Assembly: GCA_000435495.1 (NCBI GenBank)
Contig: FR884013.1
Span: 1 to 14,534, forward strand
Origin: Firmicutes bacterium CAG:552
Lineage (GTDB): Bacteria; Bacillota; Clostridia; Christensenellales; Pumilibacteraceae
Length of the DNA: 14,534 bases
Direction of reading: 5' to 3'
Positions 1-5,900 of the stretch are shown here, piece after piece. The translations under genes and the position numbers were made by a program. A model generated the notes under the pieces. The model had not been told where the DNA came from, ran no database searches, and saw nothing but the letters and a program-made list of their open reading frames with translations. How positions within the stretch are numbered: the stretch's first letter is position 1; each line of letters starts with the position of its first letter.

Positions 1-178
1 GTAAGTCTGCCCTTTGGGGCGAATATAACAGGGTTTTAACGCACTGCTGCATAGGCTAAACTTATGGGGCGGTGCGATTTTGCTTTTATAAGGGAAAAAG
101 AACAACATTTTTACAAAGATTTTAAGTCGCATAAGCGACACGGAACATATCCTTACAAAAATTAAAGGAGATACGATT
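1..178 (+). promoter_or_regulatory. Leader of the surface-protein gene
   Basis: No gene is visible here. A clear ribosome-binding site, AAAGGAG, lies at 164-170, eight bases before the ATG at 179. A small hairpin (GTCGC/GCGAC, 126-130 and 135-139, loop ATAA) sits in the leader. An imperfect stem at 40-47 and 69-76 (CGCACTGC/GCGGTGCG, one mismatch) is followed by a T-rich stretch (77-87) and could be the terminator of a gene upstream of the window. TATAAG at 87-92 resembles a -10 box, but I see no matching -35 box, so the promoter is not fixed. Confidence 0.35.
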
Positions 179-2008
179 ATGACAAACAACAAGGCGAATA
201 AATCAAAGATATTAGCGCTTATACTCGGTCTTGCGGCGTGCCTTGCGCTTATGCTCGGCATAGTGGTTGCAAGCCCTGCGAACACTGCGCGCGCAGAAGA
301 GACAGACCTGCACATCCCGGTCAGCACGATTACCGCAACCTCTAACTATAAGGTTGAAAAAACGACCACGGTGGCAATAACCGACGAACTTGTGCCTGTT
401 ACCGACCTTGTAAAAGTGTTCAACGACGCGGCGCAAGAGCCGACCTTTGGCGGAACGCTTGTCAGGGGTACCGACTTCGAAGTAAGTTATGCGGTAAAAG
501 CGGGCTCGATCGACATGCTCGATTTTAGCGGCAAACCCGTTGGCGCCGGTACTTACATTGTTACCGTCACGGGTAAGGGCGCGTACGAGGGCAGTTTCAC
601 CAAAGAATTCGTGATTAACAAGGCAGCGCGATCAGACGTTCCCGTCGGACTTATCGCCAACCCGATTTCGTGCAGGGACGGCAGCGGCACAATCGACGGC
701 GTTACCATCGCGATGGAATACAGAAAAGTCGGCGACGCGGATTATACAAAGTGCACGTCAAGTAAGATTACAGGGCTTGCGGCAGGCGAATACCAAATAA
801 GATACGCGGAAAACGAAAACTATCTGGCAAGCGCTGACGTAACCGTTACCATTGCCATAAGCCATAATCTGGGCACGCTTATTGAAGAAACCCCCGCAAC
901 TTGTATTGCTGACGGTATGCAAGCGCATTACAAATGCTCGGTTTGCAACAAGTATTTTGACGAAAGCAAAACCGAAAAGACTGAAGCAGCGTTGACTATC
1001 CCCGCAACCGGCGTTCATACATTTGGCACGCTTATTGAAGAACAACCCGCAACTTGTATCGCAGGCGGTATGAAAGCACACTACAAATGCACAGTGTGCG
1101 GAAAATACTTTGACGAAAACAAAAACGAAACAACCGAAGAAGCGTTGAAAACTCCCGTCAGCCCATACTATGGGCACAACTTTGGTTTTTGGGTAGAAGA
1201 AGAGTACGCAACTTGTCAAGCCCCGGGCAGAAAAGGATACAAGCATTGCAGCATCTGCGACAAGGATTACGATGCAAGCAATACGGAAATTACCGATTTT
1301 GTTATCCCTGTCAATCCGGACGGTCACGAATTGGGTGATTTGGTTGCAGAAGTTCCTGCAACGTGCAAAGATACCGGCGTGAAAGAGCATAGAGACTGCA
1401 GATTGTGCGGAAAACATTGCGACCCGATAACCCGAAAAGAGATTGCGGACTTGACTATCCCCACCACAAACAACCATACCTACGGTAAGTTGATACCCGA
1501 AGTGCCTGCAACGACCACAGAATTTGGCGTGAAAGAACACAAAGATTGCTCGGTTTGCGGAAAGCACTTTGATAAAGACGGCAACGAAATCACCGAACTT
1601 AGAATTGCCAAAATCGGCACGCATAACGTAATAGTAAACGGCGAAAGCAAATTCTATGTACACGGCGAAAGCGTAACCGTAACGGCAGAAGATAAAGAAG
1701 GCAAAGAGTTCAAAGGTTGGCAGGACGAAAACGGAGAAATCGTCAGCACAAACAAGAGTTATACCTTTACCGTAAAGGAAGCAACAACCCTTACGGCTGT
1801 ATATGAAGATAAGTCTTCGGGCGGTGGCGAAATCACCCCGCCTGCTAAAAAGGACGGACTTTCGGGCGGACAAATTGCAGGTATCGTAATCGGTTCGGTA
1901 GCGGTCGCAGGAATCGGCGGATTTGCTGTTCTTTGGTTCGCTGTCAAGAAAAAGACTTTTGCGGACTTAATCGCAGCAATCAAAGCATTGTTTACAAAAA
2001 AGAAATAA
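179..2008 (+). CDS. Secreted surface protein with five CxxC repeats and C-terminal membrane anchor
   Basis: The 609-residue product should be exported and held in the membrane with most of it outside the cell. A signal peptide spans residues 1-39 (basic N-terminus, hydrophobic core 11-31, likely cleavage after ARA). Residues 40-150 look like an Ig-like or MBG-type beta domain, and 150-226 like a second one. Five repeats begin at His229, 280, 333, 383 and 433. Each follows H-x-x-G-x-L-x-x-E-x-P-A-T-C, then HYKCxVCGKYFD, then an IP segment. The fifth lacks the first Cys (PATT). Residues about 481-545 resemble a divergent InlB B-repeat (FKGW, then TAVYED). A Gly/Pro linker leads to a membrane helix at about 562-588 and a short basic tail. 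There is no LPXTG motif. The start is fixed by AAAGGAG at 164-170. Ligand and role are unknown; adhesion or cell-surface display is inference. Confidence 0.85.
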   Translation: MTNNKANKSKILALILGLAACLALMLGIVVASPANTARAEETDLHIPVSTITATSNYKVEKTTTVAITDELVPVTDLVKVFNDAAQEPTFGGTLVRGTDFEVSYAVKAGSIDMLDFSGKPVGAGTYIVTVTGKGAYEGSFTKEFVINKAARSDVPVGLIANPISCRDGSGTIDGVTIAMEYRKVGDADYTKCTSSKITGLAAGEYQIRYAENENYLASADVTVTIAISHNLGTLIEETPATCIADGMQAHYKCSVCNKYFDESKTEKTEAALTIPATGVHTFGTLIEEQPATCIAGGMKAHYKCTVCGKYFDENKNETTEEALKTPVSPYYGHNFGFWVEEEYATCQAPGRKGYKHCSICDKDYDASNTEITDFVIPVNPDGHELGDLVAEVPATCKDTGVKEHRDCRLCGKHCDPITRKEIADLTIPTTNNHTYGKLIPEVPATTTEFGVKEHKDCSVCGKHFDKDGNEITELRIAKIGTHNVIVNGESKFYVHGESVTVTAEDKEGKEFKGWQDENGEIVSTNKSYTFTVKEATTLTAVYEDKSSGGGEITPPAKKDGLSGGQIAGIVIGSVAVAGIGGFAVLWFAVKKKTFADLIAAIKALFTKKK

Positions 2009-2181
2009 TTTGCAGGATTAAGCAAATCTAAATAACAGTAAAAAAGAGAGTTTGACTATGGTGACGCTCTGTAATCGTCGGCGGCTTACCGAAAATTACG
2101 GGCAAAGAACGCACGATAGAAATCATTTACAAAGTAGATATTACGTCCGTTTTACGTCATAAACTCAAATAACAACGAAAA

Positions 2182-2217
2182 AGCGTATGTTTCACTACGA
2201 TTCATACGCTATTTTCT
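2182..2217 (+). terminator. Probable intrinsic terminator after the surface-protein gene
   Basis: An 8-bp perfect stem AGCGTATG (2182-2189) and CATACGCT (2203-2210), loop of 13 bases, is followed by ATTTTCTTT. It is the first good stem plus T-run after the stop at 2008, about 175 bases downstream. A weaker stem, ATTTGC/GCAAAT (2008-2013 and 2022-2027), overlaps the stop codon but has no T-run. Confidence 0.5.
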
Positions 2218-2345
2218 TTGATTTGTAATAGTGTCCATAAAGAGAATTATCAGTCGGTCTGTCTCCGAAGATATTGAGCGATAATAATTCGGCAGCTGTC
2301 GCATATCGTAATTCCGACGAAAATTTGCTTATAAATAAAGTGACA

Positions 2346-2371
2346 AACCCCGTTCACCGGTGAACGGGGTT
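2346..2371. repeat. Perfect 26-bp palindrome
   Basis: The half AACCCCGTTCACC (2346-2358) is followed with no spacer by its exact reverse complement (2359-2371). The arms are GC-rich in an AT-rich surround. No T-run follows on either strand, so it is not a standard terminator; an operator, a recombination site or a remnant of a mobile element end are alternatives. Confidence 0.8.
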
Positions 2372-2529
2372 AAACTTGCCGTGGTGTATAGAAACCAAAT
2401 TTATATTAGTAAAAGTGTTCCGAGTGATAATACGTGTGCTGAAAAACTATAATTGCTACGCACCTTTGCGATTAAGCATTGTAAAAAGCGGCAAAAAGTC
2501 GTCACTTTTATAATTTCATATTTAAGCGC

Positions 2530-2559
2530 TTGACAAATCGAAATGCGTGCGGACATAAT
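2530..2559 (+). promoter_or_regulatory. Candidate sigma-A promoter
   Basis: TTGACA at 2530-2535 and CATAAT at 2554-2559 are separated by 18 bases. The -35 box is perfect and the -10 box matches five of six. Transcription would begin at about 2566, at the foot of the hairpin at 2565-2592. No gene starts nearby; the next is the dead oxidase gene 330 bases downstream. Confidence 0.4.
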
Positions 2560-2564
2560 TATAC

Positions 2565-2592
2565 GGGCAGACACAAAAAGCCGTGTATGCCC
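2565..2592 (+). other. Ten-bp hairpin at a predicted transcription start
   Basis: GGGCAGACAC (2565-2574) and GTGTATGCCC (2583-2592) pair with one mismatch around an 8-base loop. The hairpin would be the extreme 5' end of any transcript made from the promoter at 2530-2559. No T-run follows, so it is not a terminator; a stabilising 5' stem or part of a small RNA is possible. Confidence 0.4.
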
Positions 2593-2608
2593 AAACAAAT
2601 ATAATGGC

Positions 2609-2674
2609 TTCGTTATAAAAAAGCAAACTTGTATTTTACGGCAGTAATAAAACAAAATTGCTGTTTATAACGAA
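2609..2674. repeat. 66-bp segment bounded by 11-bp inverted repeats
   Basis: TTCGTTATAAA (2609-2619) and TTTATAACGAA (2664-2674) are exact reverse complements, 44 bases apart. The flanking pentamers, ATGGC on the left and ATGAC on the right, differ at one base, as a decayed target duplication might. This resembles a minute non-coding mobile element, but a single copy cannot prove it. Confidence 0.3.
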
Positions 2675-2896
2675 ATGACGGAGTGCGCAATAACGTTTCC
2701 CGTAACGGCGAAATTACGGTGCAAAGGAAAATGCAAGTAAAAAGCTGATACGTTATGAGAATTTGTCGCAAATATATATGACTATAAGGTTGCGATTATA
2801 TGTCAAAAAACGCATATGCGTCAGGAAAGCATTTCGAAAACATGTAAAATCAAGCAGCTTTTGCGGCAATAATTTACGTAAAAGGAGTCGGTAGAT

Positions 2897-3070
2897 ATGA
2901 AAAGAAAGGACAGAGAAATTACTGACAGAAGCAAGATAGATGATATATTGTCTCAAGCAAAGTATTTGCATTTGGGTATGTTTGACTAAGAATATCCGTA
3001 TGTCGTTCCTCTCCATTACGGCTACTCGTTAAATGACGATAAATTGACATTGTACGTTCGCCATTTTTAA
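2897..3070 (+). pseudogene. Broken pyridoxamine-5'-phosphate-oxidase-family (NimA-like) gene
   Basis: The frame opens with MKRKDREITDRSKIDDILSQ and continues with AKYLHLGMFD, a TAA stop (2987-2989), then EYPYVVPLHYGYSL and DDKLTLYV before a second TAA (3068-3070). This is the N-terminal third of the small flavin-binding split-barrel proteins annotated as pyridoxamine 5'-phosphate oxidase family or nitroimidazole-resistance NimA-like, normally about 150 residues. Two faults kill it: the in-frame TAA, where the family has a residue such as Gly or Asn between D and E, and truncation after LTLYV, losing the rest of the barrel. The ribosome-binding site AAAGGAG (2881-2887) is still intact, which suggests recent loss. 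It converges on the lipoprotein gene, 14 bases away. Confidence 0.8.
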
Positions 3071-3084
3071 TGTACTAAGCCGAT

Positions 3085-3591
3085 TTATTTCGTAAGCAAA
3101 ACTTCGGTCCCGTCAAAGGTATAAGTGTAATCGGAAGCGTTCCAATGTATCATGTCGCTTCGCTTTGCGTCGGCTCTGTGAAAGTGCAGAGCGAACGCTT
3201 TTTGCTCGTCGGTTTTCGGAAAAATATTAGATAGATTTTCTATTATTACTGTGAACTGTAACTTACCGCCAGGGGCGTTTTTAAGCTGCTCTCCGGTAAA
3301 CGAGTATAATACGCTTTCGTGAAAGGTGCCGGAGTATCTGTCGTCGAAAGAAATAGAAAAAATAAATTCGCCTTCGAGGTTTGCTTCCGATTCGGCGGTA
3401 AAGTATCCCCTAAGTTCATAGCCGTCCTTTAACTTTTCGTTTATCGTATAGTTGCAAGCCACGTTGTCGTTATCGACTTTTGCGTCGCCTATCGGCAAAT
3501 AAACATCGTATACGTTTCCGCAAGCCGTCATTGCGGTTGCGCAAAGAGCAAAGACTAAAGCAATAGCCAATGCCGAAATTATTTTTTTCAT
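3085..3591 (-). CDS. Small secreted lipoprotein of unknown function
   Basis: The 168-residue product has a typical lipoprotein signal: MKK, a hydrophobic core (residues 4-20) and a lipobox MTAC with Cys24 as the lipidated residue, followed by Gly-Asn. After processing it should be anchored to the outer face of the membrane. The mature part (about 145 residues) is rich in alternating polar and hydrophobic stretches, suggesting a beta-sandwich, with no motif I can assign. The start is fixed by AAGGAGG at 3600-3606, eight bases before the ATG, and a near-perfect promoter lies upstream. It is the only clearly intact protein gene between 2009 and 6131, so it has been kept, or recently gained, in a decaying tract. 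I cannot see a terminator after its stop. Substrate binding or an envelope role is only a guess. Confidence 0.85.
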   Translation of the reverse strand: MKKIISALAIALVFALCATAMTACGNVYDVYLPIGDAKVDNDNVACNYTINEKLKDGYELRGYFTAESEANLEGEFIFSISFDDRYSGTFHESVLYSFTGEQLKNAPGGKLQFTVIIENLSNIFPKTDEQKAFALHFHRADAKRSDMIHWNASDYTYTFDGTEVLLTK

Positions 3592-3618
3592 TAATAATGC
3601 CTCCTTATATTTCTTAGC

Positions 3619-3647
3619 ATTATATCATATATGTTTTGAGCTGTCAA
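3619..3647 (-). promoter_or_regulatory. Consensus promoter of the lipoprotein gene
   Basis: On the minus strand TTGACA (3642-3647) and TATAAT (3619-3624) are both perfect and separated by 17 bases. The leader to the ATG at 3591 would be about 21 bases, with AAGGAGG at 3600-3606. This predicts strong, constitutive expression unless a repressor acts. Confidence 0.85.
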
Positions 3648-3692
3648 CACCCGATATGTTATTAACGCCTGCATGGGACTAAATTTACGACA

Positions 3693-3717
3693 CTCAAACG
3701 TTCTTATAACGTTTGGG
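3693..3717. repeat. Hairpin-forming inverted repeat
   Basis: CAAACGTT (3695-3702) and AACGTTTG (3708-3715) form a perfect 8-bp stem around loop CTTAT, extendable to ten pairs with one G-T wobble. It lies about 45 bases upstream of the lipoprotein -35 box. No T-run follows on the plus strand. It may be an operator or the terminator remnant of a lost gene. The rest of 3648-3870 shows nothing coding. Confidence 0.45.
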
Positions 3718-3872
3718 CAGCGTATTTATAGCGTTTCCTCTTGACGTATTCGGCGGTCGGCGATTTTTTGACGTGAGTTAAAAGGCGATACCGAAAAAAT
3801 GTAAGAAAGTCGCTAACCGATTTGTGAAAAAATTTCTGCCGAAAAAAAGAATGGCAGGGGGGGGGAAAGGTA

Positions 3873-4346
3873 AGAATTGCCTTGGATGCAATGTCAAAAG
3901 CCTTGACCGTATATGACGTTACTTACGGCGAAGGTAGCGTTTGGACGCAGAACGACGAAAACAAAGGCTTGAGATTTATCGTCAACGGCTATCATGCCAA
4001 ATTCCAGGATATAGTTATTAACGGCGCCGTAGCGGATAAAAAGCACTATTAGGTTGAAATCGGAAGTACCGTTATTACCTTAAAGGACGAGTATTTACAG
4101 ACGCTCGATGCGGGCAAATATACTCTCGTTATCAGGTACACAGACGGTAGCACGGACGGAACGGATACGTTCACAATCGCTAAAAACAAGCCGGATACTT
4201 CGTTTGACGTCGGTAAACTTATAATATTGATAAGTCTCTCGATTGCCTGCGTAGGTTTGTTGGTTGCAATACTGCTGTTTTTCAAAAGACGTAAGCAAAA
4301 TCAAAAAATAAGTATTAAAAGTAAAAACGGAGTGCGTTCCGAGTAA
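3873..4346 (+). pseudogene. C-terminal remnant of a second surface protein
   Basis: The frame reads RIALDAMSKALTVYDVTYGE and continues through VNGYHAKFQDIVINGAVADK to KKHY, then a TAG stop (4050-4052), then VEIGSTVITLKDEYLQTL, DAGKYTLVIRYTDG, a membrane helix (LIILISLSIACVGLLVAILL) and a basic tail KRRKQ ending at 4344-4346. The part around the stop matches the Ig-like or X2-type module common at the C-terminus of Firmicutes surface proteins (normally GSTVITLK-x-YL-x-TL-x-AGKHTL). The TAG replaces what is most simply a Glu codon (GAG). No signal peptide or start precedes it: the frame is open only back to 3828 and includes a nine-G tract (3857-3865). The N-terminal part is therefore missing or lies in eroded sequence. 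The membrane anchor and short basic tail resemble the end of the intact surface protein at 179-2008. Confidence 0.75.
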
Positions 4347-4367
4347 TGCGCTCCCGTTAAATTTTGT
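4326..4367 (+). terminator. Possible terminator after the surface-protein remnant
   Basis: AACGG-AG (4326-4332) can pair with CT-C-CCGTT (4351-4358) with one bulge, followed by AAATTTTGTTT. The stem overlaps the end of the remnant frame. It is imperfect, so the call is tentative. Confidence 0.35.
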
Positions 4368-4431
4368 TTAAATTAAGCGCTTGGCTTATTTATGATGCTC
4401 TATAAGTTATAGCTGAAAAATCGAATATCCG

Positions 4432-4487
4432 ATTACATTTGCTTTTTTTTGAACTATAATAGTTGCATGTACAACGATGTATGTACA
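4432..4487 (+). promoter_or_regulatory. MarR-gene promoter with two tandem operator-like sites
   Basis: ATTACA (4432-4437) and TATAAT (4455-4460) are spaced by 17 bases. Just after the -10 box lie two copies of a dyad: TGCATGTACA (4464-4473) and TGTATGTACA (4478-4487), 14 bases apart start to start. The second is a perfect TGTA-TG-TACA dyad; the first has one mismatch. MarR regulators usually bind such short palindromes over their own start site, so autorepression of this regulator/exporter operon is the natural reading. Confidence 0.6.
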
Positions 4488-4509
4488 ATAAATTTAAGGG
4501 GCATACGTT

Positions 4510-4964
4510 ATGGATATTACGGAAAGAAAAATAACGAAGATAGCACGTGAGGCAGAGAAGTTGGTTCTTGTTTTACTGCGTGAGGAGGGAGTCGATACGT
4601 CAGAAATAGATCTGATCCACGCTCTTCGACACAATCCCGGCTGAACACAAGCAAGACTGGCAAAGATTATACACGCACACAAAGCCGCAATAGCAAGGAG
4701 AACGAAAAATCTCGAGGCAAAAGACTATCTTGTCTGCAAAAACGATCCTAAGGATAGGCGAAGTCAGTTATTTATCCGACCGAGCCGGCAGAAAATTTAA
4801 AATCGTCAAAAGCGGAGATAGAGGCGTCGTTTTACGAATATATTACCTCATTACTGACGGATGAAGAAGTAAAAAATTTTACCTCGCTGTTCGATAAACT
4901 TTACACTGCGTCAAAAACCGAGAGCCGCATAGGGTTTCCGCATTTTACAAAACAAGAAGGTTAA
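4510..4964 (+). pseudogene. Broken MarR-family regulator
   Basis: From the ATG at 4510 the frame gives MDITERKITKIAREAEKLVL, later LIHALRHNPG, then a TGA stop at 4642-4644, then TQARLAKIIHAHKAAIARRT and NLEAKDYLVCKNDPKDRRSQ: the winged helix-turn-helix and wing of a MarR repressor. In relatives NPG is followed by Ser, so the TGA is a nonsense change. At about 4771-4782 the frame shifts; the next frame continues EPAENLKSSKAEIEASFYEY to KTESRIGFPHFTKQEG and a TAA at 4962-4964, the dimerisation helices. Two lesions thus separate three readable pieces that together make a full-length protein of about 150 residues. AAGGGG (4496-4501) is a usable ribosome-binding site. The exporter remnant begins seven bases after the stop, the usual MarR/ABC operon arrangement. 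Confidence 0.85.
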
Positions 4965-4971
4965 CTGATTT

Positions 4972-5674
4972 ATGAAAAACAAAAAGGTATTTTGTTCTCA
5001 AAATCGCCTCTTATTTTCGTGCCGAATGGTTTTCCATGACGTTTATAGTCCTTTCAGGATTGTTTTGTAATGTCGGTTTGCTTGCGGCGCCGTGGTTTGA
5101 GGGTAAACTTGCGCAGCGCCTTGCCGATATTCTCGGTGGAAGCGAGACTGTAGCGGCGATGGCAATGCCTGTACTCGCATATATCGCCGTCACGTTGGCG
5201 GTGCAGGCAGCTCGGTTTGTTAAGCGTTTTTACGTCCGTCGTTTTGCTAACAATATCAACCGACGTATGAAAGGTATTTTGTATGCTAATTTGCTTCGCC
5301 GAAGTCGTACGATATTTAAAAAAGGATGGCGCAGGCTAGTTGATAACCAAAGCTGTTTCGGATGTTGACGACTGCATTGAGGGAATGCGTAAATTTACTA
5401 CCGAGATATTCGATACCGGCGTAGCTTTACTCGGATATGCGGTTATGCTTTTCATATACGATTGGCGATTGGCACTGCTCAGTCTGCTTTTTACACCGAT
5501 TTCGTACTTTTGCTGGACGAGATCACAGCAAACCTTGACGCAGAAACAGAAACTCGAGTGCTGGAAGCACTTCGTCGTGCTTTTGTAGGGCGTACCGTGC
5601 TTTCCATTTCTCATCGCATTTACGAAAATCTCGGCGGCAGAATCGTAGAAATCTCGGCGCATGATGATACGTAA
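4972..5674 (+). pseudogene. Broken, internally deleted ABC multidrug-type exporter
   Basis: The intact gene would encode a membrane domain fused to an ATPase of about 580 residues. What remains is: start MKNKKV; a frameshift in the T-run at 4990-4993; then FVLKIASYFRAEWFSMTFIV and on through two membrane segments to ANLLRRSRT; a second frameshift at about 5313-5325; a TAG at 5337-5339; then LITKAVSDVDDCIEGMRKFT and further membrane sequence to LFTPISYF. At about 5501-5513 the frame jumps straight into LLLDEITANLDAETETRV, the Walker B motif and D-loop, and ends with the H-loop region SISHRIYENLGGRIVEI and a TAA at 5672-5674. The last membrane segments, Walker A, Q-loop and signature motif are all gone, so no ATPase can be made. 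Gene order after a MarR regulator suggests a former drug or peptide efflux pump. Confidence 0.85.
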
Positions 5675-5724
5675 TCCGACTTCTATGCAAAAAACGTAAA
5701 TTTTCATGTAATAATATTTAATTT

Positions 5725-5751
5725 AAGCGAGTCGAAATATACTCGCTTTTT
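5725..5751 (+). terminator. Intrinsic terminator after the ABC remnant
   Basis: AAGCGAGT (5725-5732) and ACTCGCTT (5741-5748) form a perfect 8-bp stem with an 8-base loop, followed by TTTCTCT. It closes the former MarR/ABC operon on the plus strand. Confidence 0.65.
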
Positions 5752-5755
5752 CTCT

Positions 5756-5803
5756 ATAAAAAAATAACGTAAATCAAACCTTATCGGTTCAATTTACGTT
5801 ATT
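5756..5803 (-). terminator. Terminator of the tRNA-Leu gene
   Basis: Read on the minus strand, AATAACGTAAAT (from 5803 down) pairs with ATTTACGTTATT (down to 5763): 12 pairs plus a further AACC/GGTT pairing after a two-base mismatch, loop of five, then a run of T (A-run 5757-5764 on the plus strand). It begins three bases after the tRNA CCA end. Confidence 0.8.
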
Positions 5804-5805
5804 CT

Positions 5806-5889
5806 TGGTGCGGATGACAGGACTTGAACCTGCACGGAGTTACCACAAGATCCTTAGTCTTGCGCGTCTGCCAATTCCGCCACATCCGC
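5806..5889 (-). tRNA. tRNA-Leu, anticodon AAG, CCA encoded
   Basis: The 84-base cloverleaf reads, on the minus strand, acceptor GCGGATG/CATCCGC with discriminator A and encoded CCA; D-stem GCG/CGC with GG in the D-loop; anticodon stem CAAGA/TCTTG with loop CTAAGGA, so positions 34-36 are AAG (plus-strand 5853-5855); a long variable arm (TGGTAACTCCGT) marking a class II tRNA; T-stem GCAGG/CCTGT with loop TTCAAGT. The long variable arm, A73 and anticodon identify leucine, codon CUU (and CUC/CUA if A34 becomes inosine). Most bacteria use GAG here; an A at position 34 is normally limited to tRNA-Arg(ACG). The gene stands alone with its own promoter and terminator. Confidence 0.95.
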
Positions 5890-5900
5890 AAAGCTCTATA

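Larger units (their letters stand above)
2009..2896. other. 888-base tract with no convincing gene
   Basis: Reading frames here are short and broken on both strands. The only frame that reads like protein is 2065-2172 on the plus strand (about 35 codons ending at TAA, containing GKERTIEIIYKVDI), which has no start codon and could be the tail of a lost gene; I do not recognise it. The tract instead carries inverted repeats, listed separately: a 26-base palindrome, a hairpin directly after a candidate promoter, a 66-base segment bounded by 11-base inverted repeats, and a 12-base palindrome ACGCATATGCGT at 2810-2821. The overall impression is eroded former coding or mobile sequence. Confidence 0.5.

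Noticed and set aside
758..1873. Long open frame (371 codons) on the minus strand inside the surface-protein gene
   Set aside because: It runs antisense to a gene with a signal peptide, repeats and a strong ribosome-binding site, and its translation is Phe/Cys-rich with no recognisable family; the repeat structure of the plus-strand gene keeps the shadow open.
2401..3016. Minus-strand frames of 84 and 87 codons
   Set aside because: No ribosome-binding site and low-complexity hydrophobic translations; the second lies antisense to the NimA-like remnant.
4049..4304. Two overlapping minus-strand frames
   Set aside because: They are antisense to the recognisable surface-protein remnant, and neither has a credible start signal or motif.
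2897..5674. Stop-codon recoding (for example TAG read as an amino acid) to explain the in-frame stops
   Set aside because: TAA, TAG and TGA all interrupt frames in this tract, frameshifts and a deletion occur in the same genes, and intact neighbours use TAA and TGA as normal ends.
4972..5674. ABC exporter remnant as the glucan exporter partner (NdvA-like) of the synthase
   Set aside because: It follows a MarR regulator in a separate operon, closed by its own terminator, and lacks Walker A and the signature motif, so it cannot function; its sequence style is that of MarR-linked drug exporters.
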